Shown: one piece after another, positions 25,931 through 34,101 of the stretch | How positions within the stretch are numbered: position 1 is the first letter of the stretch | How the letters are laid out: each line of letters starts with the position of its first letter | NCBI RefSeq assembly: GCF_035825295.1 | Contig: NZ_JAYMGI010000002.1 | Span: 3,415,001 to 3,479,000 of the forward strand | DNA length: 64,000 nucleotides | Origin: Actinacidiphila sp. DG2A-62 | GTDB taxonomy: Bacteria > Actinomycetota > Actinomycetes > Streptomycetales > Streptomycetaceae | Direction: 5' to 3' | Notes under the pieces: generated by a model | Told to the model about the DNA's origin: nothing | What the model saw: only the letters and a program-made list of their open reading frames with translations | Database searches by the model: none | Translations under genes and position numbers: made by a program

Positions 25931-27559
25931 GTGTCCTGCCTGATCGTCCAAAGCGACAAGACGCTCCTGCTGGAGGTCGACCACGAGCAGGCGGACGCCT
26001 GCCGCCGCGCGATCGCGCCGTTCGCGGAGTTGGAGCGCGCGCCCGAGCACATCCACACCTACCGGCTGACGCCGCTGGGCCTGTGGAACGCGCGGGCCGC
26101 CGGGCACGACGCCGAGCAGGTGGTGGACGCGCTGGTGCAGTTCTCGCGCTATCCGGTGCCGCACGCGCTGCTGGTGGACGTGGCCGAGACGATGGACCGC
26201 TACGGCCGGCTGCGGCTGAGCAAGGACCCCGCGCACGGGCTGGTGCTGACCACCACCGACCGGCCGGTGCTTGAGGAGGTGCTGCGGTCCAAGCGCGTCC
26301 AGCCGCTGGTCGGCGCGCGGATCGACGAGGACACCGTGGCCGTGCACCCCTCCGAGCGCGGCCAGATCAAGCAGGTGCTGCTCAAGCTGGGCTGGCCCGC
26401 CGAGGACTTCGCGGGCTACGTGGACGGCGAGGCGCACCCGATCCACCTGCGCGAGGACGACTGGACGCTGCGGCCGTACCAGCGACAGGCGGTGGACGGC
26501 TTCTGGCACGGCGGCTCGGGCGTGGTGGTGCTGCCGTGCGGCGCGGGCAAGACGCTGGTCGGCGCGGGCGCGATGGCCGAGGCGAAAGCGACCACGCTGA
26601 TCCTGGTGACGAACACGGTCTCGGCCCGGCAGTGGAAGCACGAGCTGGTCCGGCGGACCTCGCTGACCGAGGACGAGGTCGGCGAGTACAGCGGTACGCG
26701 CAAGGAGATCCGGCCGGTCACCATCGCCACCTATCAGGTGCTGACGACCAAGCGGAAGGGCGTCTACCCGCACCTGGAGCTGTTCGACTCCCGGGACTGG
26801 GGGCTGATCGTCTACGACGAGGTGCACCTGCTGCCCGCGCCGGTGTTCAAGTTCACCGCGGACCTCCAGGCGCGGCGGCGGCTCGGCCTGACCGCGACGC
26901 TGGTGCGCGAGGACGGCCGCGAGTCGGACGTGTTCTCGCTGATCGGGCCGAAGCGGTTCGACGCGCCCTGGAAGGAGATCGAGGCGCAGGGCTACATCGC
27001 GCCGGCCGACTGCGTCGAGGTGCGGGTCAACCTCACCGACTCCGAGCGGCTCGCCTACGCCACGGCGGAGACCGAGGAGAAGTACCGCTACTGCGCGACG
27101 ACCGCGAGCAAGCGCCGTGTCACCGAGGCTCTGGTGGCCAAGCACGCCGGACAGCAGACGCTGGTGATCGGGCAGTACATCGACCAGCTGGACGAGCTGG
27201 GCGAGCACCTCGGCGCCCCGGTGATCAAGGGCGAGACGACGAACGCGCAGCGCGAGAAGCTGTTCGAGGCGTTCCGGCAGGGCGAGATCTCGGTGCTGGT
27301 GGTGTCGAAGGTGGCGAACTTCTCGATCGACCTCCCCGAGGCGACGGTCGCGATCCAGGTGTCCGGGACGTTCGGTTCCCGGCAGGAGGAGGCGCAGCGG
27401 CTGGGACGGGTGCTGCGGCCCAAGGCGGACGGGCACGAGGCCCGCTTCTACTCGGTCGTGGCGCGCGACACCATCGACCAGGACTTCGCGGCGCACCGGC
27501 AGCGCTTCCTGGCCGAGCAGGGCTACGCCTACCGCATCATCGACGCCGACGACCTGTGA
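25931..27559 (+). CDS. DNA repair helicase XPB
   Basis: The 542-residue protein is a bacterial XPB-type superfamily 2 helicase. Walker A is CGAGKT (K207), the DEVH box is at 296-299, and C-terminal motifs include VVSKVANFSIDLPEA and QEEAQRLGRVLRPK with the arginine finger. The N-terminal 170 residues (LIVQSDKTLLLEVDHEQADACRRAI) form the XPB damage-recognition-like region. GTG 25931 is preferred because GGAGG lies 9 bp upstream; ATG 25901 would add ten residues. Bacterial XPB unwinds DNA 3' to 5' and is thought to act in nucleotide excision repair. Confidence 0.92.
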   Translation: MSCLIVQSDKTLLLEVDHEQADACRRAIAPFAELERAPEHIHTYRLTPLGLWNARAAGHDAEQVVDALVQFSRYPVPHALLVDVAETMDRYGRLRLSKDPAHGLVLTTTDRPVLEEVLRSKRVQPLVGARIDEDTVAVHPSERGQIKQVLLKLGWPAEDFAGYVDGEAHPIHLREDDWTLRPYQRQAVDGFWHGGSGVVVLPCGAGKTLVGAGAMAEAKATTLILVTNTVSARQWKHELVRRTSLTEDEVGEYSGTRKEIRPVTIATYQVLTTKRKGVYPHLELFDSRDWGLIVYDEVHLLPAPVFKFTADLQARRRLGLTATLVREDGRESDVFSLIGPKRFDAPWKEIEAQGYIAPADCVEVRVNLTDSERLAYATAETEEKYRYCATTASKRRVTEALVAKHAGQQTLVIGQYIDQLDELGEHLGAPVIKGETTNAQREKLFEAFRQGEISVLVVSKVANFSIDLPEATVAIQVSGTFGSRQEEAQRLGRVLRPKADGHEARFYSVVARDTIDQDFAAHRQRFLAEQGYAYRIIDADDL

Positions 27560-27628
27560 GGCGCGTCGCCGCGGCGCCGTTCCGTCCGCAGGAGCCCGCG
27601 GCAGCGCCCGTCGCCGCGTCCCGCGCGG

Positions 27629-28048
27629 TCAGCTCGCGGCCGGCAGGTTGAGGTAGACCAGCACGGTGGCCCCGGCCAGCAGCGGCGCCGCGGCGGACAG
27701 GACGATCCGCGCGGCCCGCATCCGGCGGCGCCAGGGCAGCGCCCAGGCCAGGGCGAGCGCCGCGTACCCGGCGGCGATCAGGCAGGGCGCGAGGGCGAGC
27801 GCCCAGTACAGCGCGTGGCAGCCGTGGACGGTGCAGGAGTCGGTGGCCATCGGCGAGATCAGCGCCGCCATCGAGCACAGCACGAGCACGGGACCGGCGA
27901 GCAGGGTGCCGATGAGTGGCGCGAGGTAGGCGCGCGGGTCGTGGTCGGGGTGCACGGGCCGCGGGGGCCACGGCGGAGGCGCCGCGTACCAGCGGGGCGG
28001 CTGCGGGGCCGGCCACCCCGGCCTCGGGGACCCGGAAGGCTGCGTCAT
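27629..28048 (-). CDS. Membrane protein of unknown function
   Basis: From ATG 28048 the protein has 139 residues: a Pro/Trp-rich cytoplasmic N-terminus (about 45 residues), then three to four hydrophobic helices (LAPLIGTLLAGPVLVLCSMAALI, YWALALAPCLIAAGYAALALA, IVLSAAAPLLAGATVLVYL). Two cysteines sit in the loop CTVHGC. I do not recognise the family. It converges with the XPB gene. Confidence 0.6.
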   Translation of the reverse strand: MTQPSGSPRPGWPAPQPPRWYAAPPPWPPRPVHPDHDPRAYLAPLIGTLLAGPVLVLCSMAALISPMATDSCTVHGCHALYWALALAPCLIAAGYAALALAWALPWRRRMRAARIVLSAAAPLLAGATVLVYLNLPAAS

Positions 28049-28178
28049 GCGCCCATTGCATCCCGCGGCGCGCACCGCGGGAATCCGTGCGCGTACTCAC
28101 CCGGCGCGGGGCGTACTCAGGCGGGCGACAGTCGGCCGGGCGGGCTTGGGCGGACCGTGCGGGAGCCGGACCGGCCGG

Positions 28179-28352
28179 TCAGTGGCGCCTGCCCTCGCTG
28201 TTGCCGAGCAGCACCACCTCCGCCGCGGTGACCGCGAACACCTTGATCGCGTGCAGCGCGTCGCCTATGAGGTGCCGCGGGTGGTGGGCGGAGGCGCCGA
28301 GCGCGGCGCCGCCGTGGGGGGCAGGACCTGGGGGAAGAGTCGTCGTCGTCAT
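28179..28352 (-). CDS. 57-residue conserved-type small protein
   Basis: ATG 28352 opens a 57-codon frame ending TGA at 28179-28181. After a Thr/Pro/Gly-rich start the sequence RHLIGDALHAIKVFAVTAAEVVLLG forms one amphipathic to hydrophobic helix. I recall small proteins of this shape (a HLLGDAL-like motif and a helix ending VVLLG) in streptomycetes, without a function. Codon third-position GC is high throughout. It is divergent from helR across a region holding a long palindrome. Confidence 0.5.
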   Translation of the reverse strand: MTTTTLPPGPAPHGGAALGASAHHPRHLIGDALHAIKVFAVTAAEVVLLGNSEGRRH

Positions 28353-28743
28353 GTCTTCGACGCTACGGAATCAGCCGGGTGGGCGCGTCGGACCATCGGT
28401 GTAATTCTCACTCTGCGTGTCCGACTCCGGGCTGACACCCGACCCCGACCCCGGTATCAGGGTCACCCTGAGACCTCCGCCGCCGCGCGGCCCCGGGACC
28501 GCCGTGCCGCGCGCCGGAAAAACGGTTCGCGTCCCGCTCCCCGCCAGCGTATGCTCGCCGGTCTTGCCGCCTCCCCGGTCGCCTCGCCGGCCGGGAGTGC
28601 CGCCGCCCGGACGGAAACCGGCCGGCCTCCCCGGAACGACCACCGGGCCCGTACCGCCGGGCCCGCGCCCACCCGTGTCCGAGCACCGGCGTCCGCGCGT
28701 ACGCCGCCGTGCCCGCGCACCCGTATGAGCCGGAGGCAACGCC
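28353..28743. other. Long leader/regulatory region upstream of helR
   Basis: 391 bp without a convincing gene. It contains the palindrome at 28453-28475 and a possible promoter, TTCGCG (28526-28531) with TATGCT (28550-28555) at 18-bp spacing, which would give an untranslated leader of nearly 180 bases before helR. That is unusually long here and leaves room for a regulatory RNA or leader peptide. I did not recognise the published rifamycin-associated element. Confidence 0.4.
28453..28475. promoter_or_regulatory. 23-bp palindrome, candidate operator
   Basis: The core TCAGGGTCACCCTGA (28457-28471) is perfectly symmetric. The symmetry extends to 28453-28475 with one mismatched pair (GGTATCAGGGT against GGTCTCAGGGT). 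It lies about 100 bp from the small gene at 28352 (minus) and 270 bp from helR (plus), so it could serve either. The form is that of a dimeric repressor or MerR-type activator site. Confidence 0.5.
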
Positions 28744-30828
28744 GTGCCCTCGCACGCCCAGACCCAGGACCGCACCCCCGACCCGGCCGCCGATCCGCTG
28801 CGCCGCGAGCGCGACCACCTCGCGGCGTCCCGGGCCGCGCTGCGCGCGATGCGCCATGACGTGGAGGCGCTTGACATCTCCGACGTCACCGGGAACTGGG
28901 TCAACGCGAAGGTGCTGGCCGCGCAGATCGACGACCGGATCAAGGCGCTGGCGGACCTGGCCGACACGCCGCTGTTCTTCGGCCGGCTGGACTATCTGCA
29001 CGCCCCCGGCTCGGAGCTGGCGGAGGGCGCCTCCGGGGAGAGCTTCTACATCGGGCGGCGGCACGTGCACGACGCCGAGGGCGACCCGATGGTGATCGAC
29101 TGGCGCGCGCCGGTCTCGCAGCCGTTCTACCGCGCCTCCCGGAACGATCCGATGGACGTCCGGCTGCGCCGCCGGTTCGGCTACACCGGCGGCGAGCTGA
29201 CGGCGTACGAGGACGAGCACCTGTCCGATCCGACGGAGGCGGAGACCTCCAGCAAGCTGCTGCAGAGCGAGATCGAGCGGCCGCGCGTCGGCCCCATGCG
29301 CGACATCGTGGCGACGATCCAGCCCGAGCAGGACGAGATCGTGCGCGCCGACATGAGCGGCACGGTGTGCGTGCAGGGGGCGCCCGGCACCGGGAAGACG
29401 GCGGTCGGCCTGCACCGGGTGGCCTACCTGCTCTACGCGCACCGTGAACGGCTGGCGCGCACCGGCACGCTGGTGGTCGGGCCGAACGCGTCCTTCCTGC
29501 GCTACATCGAGCAGGTGCTGCCCGCGCTCGGTGAACTCCAGGTCAAGCAGGCCACGGTGGACGACCTGGTGGCCCATGTCCCGGTGCGCGGGCGGGACTC
29601 GGCGCGAGCGGCGACGGTCAAGGGCGACGCGCGGATGGCCGAGGTGCTGCGGCGCGCGGTGCGTTCGGGAATCACGATGCCGACCGAGCCGGTCGTGGTG
29701 GTGCGCGGGTCCCGGCGCTGGCGCGTGCCGGCGTACGAACTGCAGGAGATCGTGCAGGAGTTGGCCCGGCGAGACATCCGCTACGGCGCGGCGCGCGAGG
29801 CGTTGCCGCAGCGGATCGCGCACGCGGTGCTGGTGCAGATGGAACGCGCGGGCGAGGCGCCGGACGACCGGGTGCAGGACGCGGTGGCCCGCAACTCCGC
29901 GGTGAAGGCGGCGGTCAAGGCGTGCTGGCCGCCGGTGGACCCGGCGAAGACGGTGCTGCGGCTGCTGTCCGACGCGGAGTTCCTCGCGTCCTGCGCAGAC
30001 GGTCTGCTGGACGCGGAGGAGCAGCGGGCAGTGCTGTGGGACAAGCCGGCCCGCGGGCTGGCCTCGGCGCGCTGGTCGGCGGCCGACGCGGTGCTGGTGG
30101 ACGAGGCGAACGACCTGGTGCAGCGCACGAGTTCGCTGGGGCATGTGGTGCTGGACGAGGCGCAGGACCTGTCGCCGATGCAGTATCGCGCGGTGGGCCG
30201 GCGCTGCTCGACCGGCTCGGCCACGGTGCTGGGCGACCTGGCGCAGGGCACCACGCCGTGGGCGACGTCGTCGTGGCAGGAGGCGCTGGACCACCTGGGC
30301 AAGTCCGGTGCGCGGGTGGAGGAGTTGACCCGCGGCTTCCGCGTCCCGCGTGAGGTCATCGCCTACGCGTCGCGGCTGCTGCCCGAGATCGCGCCGGGCC
30401 TGGCGCCGGCCACGTCGGTACGCGAGTCGGCCGGCGCGCTGTCCGTACGGGCCGTGGCCGAGGGGGAGTTGGACGCGGCGGTGGTACGGGCGTGCCGCGA
30501 GGCGCTGGACTTCGAGGGCTCCATCGGCCTCATCGCGGCCGACCCCCGGATCCCGGCGCTGGCCGCGGCGCTCGCCGACGCGGGCCTGGCGCACCTCGCG
30601 CCCGGCGAGGAGACCTCGGCGGCAGCGCGTCTGACCCTGGTCCCCGCGTCGCTGGCCAAGGGCCTGGAGTACGACTACGTGGTGCTCGACGACCCGGCCG
30701 CGATCGTCGCGGCCGAGCCCGACTCCCGCACCGGCCTGCGCCGCCTCTACGTCTGCCTCACCCGTGCGGTCTCCGGGCTGGCGGTCCTGCACGCCGCCCC
30801 GCTCCCGGAGGCCCTGACCTGGGCCTGA
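28744..30828 (+). CDS. helR: HelD/HelR-type RNA polymerase recycling ATPase, likely rifamycin resistance
   Basis: The 694-residue protein is a UvrD/Rep-like superfamily 1 ATPase of the HelD class: an N-terminal coiled-coil-like region, Walker A GAPGTGKT (K218), Walker B VVLDEAQD (D471), and C-terminal motifs ELTRGFRVPREV and KGLEYDYVVLDD. HelD proteins pull RNA polymerase off DNA, and the HelR subgroup displaces bound rifamycins. The assignment as HelR rather than housekeeping HelD rests mainly on the arr gene 120 bp downstream on the same strand. GTG 28744 has GGAGG at ideal spacing. What would weaken it: HelD phylogeny placing it outside HelR. Confidence 0.8.
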   Translation: MPSHAQTQDRTPDPAADPLRRERDHLAASRAALRAMRHDVEALDISDVTGNWVNAKVLAAQIDDRIKALADLADTPLFFGRLDYLHAPGSELAEGASGESFYIGRRHVHDAEGDPMVIDWRAPVSQPFYRASRNDPMDVRLRRRFGYTGGELTAYEDEHLSDPTEAETSSKLLQSEIERPRVGPMRDIVATIQPEQDEIVRADMSGTVCVQGAPGTGKTAVGLHRVAYLLYAHRERLARTGTLVVGPNASFLRYIEQVLPALGELQVKQATVDDLVAHVPVRGRDSARAATVKGDARMAEVLRRAVRSGITMPTEPVVVVRGSRRWRVPAYELQEIVQELARRDIRYGAAREALPQRIAHAVLVQMERAGEAPDDRVQDAVARNSAVKAAVKACWPPVDPAKTVLRLLSDAEFLASCADGLLDAEEQRAVLWDKPARGLASARWSAADAVLVDEANDLVQRTSSLGHVVLDEAQDLSPMQYRAVGRRCSTGSATVLGDLAQGTTPWATSSWQEALDHLGKSGARVEELTRGFRVPREVIAYASRLLPEIAPGLAPATSVRESAGALSVRAVAEGELDAAVVRACREALDFEGSIGLIAADPRIPALAAALADAGLAHLAPGEETSAAARLTLVPASLAKGLEYDYVVLDDPAAIVAAEPDSRTGLRRLYVCLTRAVSGLAVLHAAPLPEALTWA

Positions 30829-30948
30829 CCGGACCTGACCAGGCCTGACCGGCCCCGACCGGGGGCCGCACCGCCCCGTCCCGCCGCCCCGCCGCCCGTC
30901 CGTCCCGTCGACCCGCCGCCTTCGGCGTCGTCCCAGAGGAGTAGTCCC

Positions 30949-31377
30949 GTGACCGACACCCCCGTCCCCTTCCAGGTGTACGAGGCCGGAACGTACCTGC
31001 ACGGCACGAAGGCGGACCTGGCCCCCGGCGACCTGCTGGTTCCCGGGCGCGCATCCAACTTCGAGGAGGGGCGCGTCTCGCGCCACGTCTACTTCACCGA
31101 GACCCTCGACGCCGCCGCGTGGGGCGCGGAGCTGGCGGCCGGCGACGGGCCGGCGCGGATCTACGTGGTCGAGCCGACCGGCGACGTGGAGGACGACCCC
31201 AACGTCACCGACAAGAAGTTCCCCGGCAACCCCACGCGGTCCTTCCGCAGCCGCGAACCCGTGCGCGTGGTCTCCGAGCTGACCGGCTGGACCGGCCACT
31301 CCCCCGAGCAGATCCGGGCCATGCTCGACGGCCTGGCCGACCTCCGCCGCCGCGGCGCCGCCGAGATCCTCGACTGA
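30949..31377 (+). CDS. arr: NAD(+)-rifampin ADP-ribosyltransferase
   Basis: Arr inactivates rifamycins by ADP-ribosylating the ansa-chain hydroxyl. The 142-residue length is typical. Family landmarks are YLHGTKADLAPGDLL near residue 15, VYFTETLDAAAWGAELA near 50, IYVVEPTG, and DKKFPGNPTRSFRSREP near 95-110. GTG 30949 follows a clear GAGGAG. It lies downstream of the helR-like gene, so target protection and drug inactivation are genetically linked. A short run of repeated CTGACCGG units fills the 120-bp gap; I see no terminator. Confidence 0.93.
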   Translation: MTDTPVPFQVYEAGTYLHGTKADLAPGDLLVPGRASNFEEGRVSRHVYFTETLDAAAWGAELAAGDGPARIYVVEPTGDVEDDPNVTDKKFPGNPTRSFRSREPVRVVSELTGWTGHSPEQIRAMLDGLADLRRRGAAEILD

Positions 31378-31441
31378 GCCGCGAGGCCGAGCCCCGGGCC
31401 CGTGCCGACGGGCCCGTGCCGCCGGGGACCGGGCCGGCGGC

Positions 31442-32152
31442 TCACGCCACCGGGACCGGCAGGTCGAGCGCGTCGCGCCAGCGGCGCACCTCCGTGGGCG
31501 ACACGGGTGCGGCCCAGCCGCCGGGGCGGACCGCGCCGCCGACGTGGAAGGCGTCGAGGCCGGCCGCGCGCAGCGCCGGGACGTGTTCCAGGAGGAGGCC
31601 GCCGCCGACGAGCAGCCGGGGCTCGTAGCCGGGCTCGCCCACCCGCGCGGCCTCGGCGCACAGCGTGTCGAGGCCCGCGCCGACGCCGTCCGCCGAGCCG
31701 GCGGTGAGATAGGTGTCGAGGCCGGGCAGCCCGGCGAGCTGGAGGCGCACCGCGTCCCGGTCGGCCGCCCGGTCGATCGCCCGGTGGAACGTCCACCGGC
31801 AGCCCTCGATGACGTCCACCAGCGCGTACACCGCGTCGAGGTCCGCCCGCCCCTGCGCGTCGAGGAAGCCGAGCACGAACTCCTCCGCGCCCTCCGCCCG
31901 CAGTCCCTGCGCGGCCTCGCACAGCGCGTCGAGGTCGGCCGCGTCGCCCGCCGCGAACCCGTCGGACAGCCGCAGCATGACCCGTAGCGGCAGGTCGACC
32001 GCGGCGCGAATGGCGGCGAAGGTCTCGCGCGACGGGGTGAGCCCGTCCGCGGCCATGTCGGTGACCAGTTCGAGGCGGTCGGCGCCGCCCGCCCGGGCCG
32101 CTACCGCGTCGTCCGCGCCGAGGGCGATCACCTCGAAGATTGGTCTAGACAT
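31442..32152 (-). CDS. cutC: CutC family protein (copper homeostasis / TIM barrel)
   Basis: The 236-residue protein starts at ATG 32152 with FEVIALGADDAVAARAGGADRLEL, the conserved CutC opening, and continues with GLTPSRETFAAIRAA, FHRAIDRAAD and VGGGLLLEHVPAL. CutC is a TIM-barrel protein linked to copper tolerance in E. coli and to copper binding in eukaryotes; its enzymatic role is unsettled. It is divergent from the HD hydrolase with only 51 bp between starts. A DasR-like sequence covers its first codons. Confidence 0.9.
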   Translation of the reverse strand: MSRPIFEVIALGADDAVAARAGGADRLELVTDMAADGLTPSRETFAAIRAAVDLPLRVMLRLSDGFAAGDAADLDALCEAAQGLRAEGAEEFVLGFLDAQGRADLDAVYALVDVIEGCRWTFHRAIDRAADRDAVRLQLAGLPGLDTYLTAGSADGVGAGLDTLCAEAARVGEPGYEPRLLVGGGLLLEHVPALRAAGLDAFHVGGAVRPGGWAAPVSPTEVRRWRDALDLPVPVA

Positions 32153-32203
32153 ATGAGCAAGGGTGCCACATGCGTCACTCGCGCGCGAGAGGGGTGGCGC
32201 ACA

Positions 32204-32986
32204 ATGGCCCGCATGCCTTCGACGCACGACGCCGCCACCGCGCACCCCCGTTACGACGCCCTGCTCGCCGAGTGGTGCGACCTGCTGGCACGCTGCCGCG
32301 CCGCCGACGAGGGCGCCCCGCGTTCCGAGCCGCGCCCCGACCCGCACACCGACCCGCACACCGACCCGCGCACCGACCCGCGCACCGGCCCGCACGCTGG
32401 CCCCCGCTCGCATCCGGACGCCCGCCCGTACGGCGAAGCCCTCCTCGCCCGCTGGGCCGAGCCGCAGCGCCGCTACCACACCCTCGACCACCTCGTGGCC
32501 GTCCTCGCCCGCGCCACCGAGCTGACCGGCTACGCGCGCGACCCGGACACCGTCGCCCTGGCCGCGTGGTTCCACGACGCGGTCTACCGCCCCGACCGCA
32601 GCGAGAACGAGGAGCGCAGCGCGCGGCTGGCCGAACGCGCCCTGCGCGAGGCGGGCGTGGCCGAGGCCCGCACCGCCGAGGTCGCCCGGCTGGTACGGCT
32701 CACGGTGACCCACGACCCCGCCGACGGCGACCGCGACGGCGAGGTGCTGTGCGACGCCGACCTCGCCGTGCTGGCCGGCGACCCCGCCGCGTACGCCGAC
32801 TACGCCGCGTCCGTCCGCGCGGAGTACGCGTTCGTCCCCGACGAGGACTTCCGTGTCGGCCGCGCCCGTATCCTGCGCCAACTCCTCGATCTGCCGCGGC
32901 TGTTCCGCACGCCCTACGGCCACGACCAGTGGGAGGACGTCGCCCGCCGCAACCTGCTCACCGAGCTGGAGCTGCTCGAAGCCTGA
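32204..32986 (+). CDS. HD-domain metal-dependent phosphohydrolase
   Basis: From ATG 32204 (GAGAGGGG upstream) the protein has 260 residues. It is a predicted HD-superfamily hydrolase: HTLDHL supplies a first metal-binding histidine, WFHDAVY the HD pair, and VLCDADLAVLAGD a further Asp. Between the first helix and the domain lies a tandem DPHTDPHTDPRTDPRT insert (about residues 45-70) absent from typical members. Substrate unknown; relatives act on nucleotides or other phosphoesters. Confidence 0.82.
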   Translation: MARMPSTHDAATAHPRYDALLAEWCDLLARCRAADEGAPRSEPRPDPHTDPHTDPRTDPRTGPHAGPRSHPDARPYGEALLARWAEPQRRYHTLDHLVAVLARATELTGYARDPDTVALAAWFHDAVYRPDRSENEERSARLAERALREAGVAEARTAEVARLVRLTVTHDPADGDRDGEVLCDADLAVLAGDPAAYADYAASVRAEYAFVPDEDFRVGRARILRQLLDLPRLFRTPYGHDQWEDVARRNLLTELELLEA

Positions 32987-33112
32987 CCGCGGGGCGGCGC
33001 AGGCCGGGGCTCGCTGACGGACGATCCGGCGGCCGTGGAGGGGCGGGTGCCGGTGCGGGTGCGGGCCACCGCTGATCTCCCCGGGCGCGGCCCGGCGTTG
33101 GGGCGTCCGGGT

Positions 33113-33134
33113 GCGGGCCCCCGCAGGGGCCCGC
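33113..33134. terminator. Bidirectional hairpin between convergent genes
   Basis: GCGGGCCCC-CGCA-GGGGCCCGC is a perfect 9-bp stem with a 4-base loop, between the ends of the HD hydrolase (plus) and the F420-dependent oxidoreductase (minus). There is no T-tract, as is usual in this genome. Confidence 0.6.
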
Positions 33135-33153
33135 GTCGCCGTGCGGAGTCGCG

Positions 33154-34035
33154 CTACTTCAGCGCGGCGGCCAGGCGGCGCCACTCCTCGCGGGGCAGGG
33201 AGGTCCGCGCGGCCCCCGCGGTGACGGCCTGGAGGGCGACGTGGTCCGCGCCCGCCGCGTAGAACTCGCCGACCTTGGCGACCACCGCGTCCTCCTCACC
33301 GATCGCGTAGACCGCGTCGAGCAGCCGGTCGCTGCCGCCGTCGCGCAGGTCGTCCTCGGTGAAGCCCGAACGCAGCAGGTTGCTCGTGTAGTTGGGCAGC
33401 GCGAGGTAACGGGCCAGGTAGTCGCGGGCGGTCGCGGTGGCGCGGTCGCGGTCGCCGTCGAGGACGACCTTCAGCTCGGGGGCCAACAGGGCCTCGGGGC
33501 CCAGGTGTTCACGGGCGAAGGCGGTGTGCTCGGCGGTCACCAGATACGGGTGCGCGCCGGCGCTGCGGGTCTTCGCCAGGTCGAGCATCTTCGGGCCGAG
33601 CGCGGCCAGCACGCGGTCGTCCGCCGCGACCGGGTCGGGCGCGGCGTCCAGGCCGTCGAGGTACTCGCGCATCGCCGAGTACGGCCGGGCGTACTCCTTC
33701 GCCAGCGCGCTGTGGCTCACGCCGAGGCCGAGCAGGAACCGGCCGGGGTGCGCGCGGGCGACCTCCGCGGTCTGCGCGGCGACGTCGGAGGGGCTGTGGT
33801 CCCAGATGCTCAGGATTCCGGTCGCGACGGTGATGTGCCGCGTCGCGTCCAGCACGCGGGCGGCCTGGCCGACGGACGGGTTGCTGCCGAGCCACAGCGT
33901 GCCGAAGCCCAGCTCCTCCGCCTCCGCGGCGGCCTCCTCGTACTCCGGCGTCCAGGCGTCCTCCGCCTGCGCGTACACCCACGCGCCGGTCCACAGGCCG
34001 AGCCTGCCGATGCGTTCACGCTGCCGCTGTGCCAT
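33154..34035 (-). CDS. LLM-class F420-dependent oxidoreductase
   Basis: The 293-residue protein has the luciferase-like TIM-barrel pattern: a WTPEYEEAAAEAEELGFGTLWLG opening, ITVATGILSIWDHSP, and HPGRFLLGLGVSH. This subgroup uses coenzyme F420. ATG 34035 has GAGGAG at good spacing. Substrate cannot be inferred; relatives reduce or oxidise diverse small molecules, including antibiotics. It stands alone between a convergent HD hydrolase and an unexplained region. Confidence 0.87.
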   Translation of the reverse strand: MAQRQRERIGRLGLWTGAWVYAQAEDAWTPEYEEAAAEAEELGFGTLWLGSNPSVGQAARVLDATRHITVATGILSIWDHSPSDVAAQTAEVARAHPGRFLLGLGVSHSALAKEYARPYSAMREYLDGLDAAPDPVAADDRVLAALGPKMLDLAKTRSAGAHPYLVTAEHTAFAREHLGPEALLAPELKVVLDGDRDRATATARDYLARYLALPNYTSNLLRSGFTEDDLRDGGSDRLLDAVYAIGEEDAVVAKVGEFYAAGADHVALQAVTAGAARTSLPREEWRRLAAALK

Positions 34036-34101
34036 TGCCGTACTCCTCGGTGATCGTCCGCGGGCCGTCGCGCGGGCCGTGCCGCGCGCCCTGCCCCCGT
34101 C

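Noticed and set aside
28353..28743. Leader peptide gene starting at the ATG near 28551
   Set aside because: It lacks a ribosome site, runs on in a non-coding-like Pro/Arg-rich frame and does not stop before helR.
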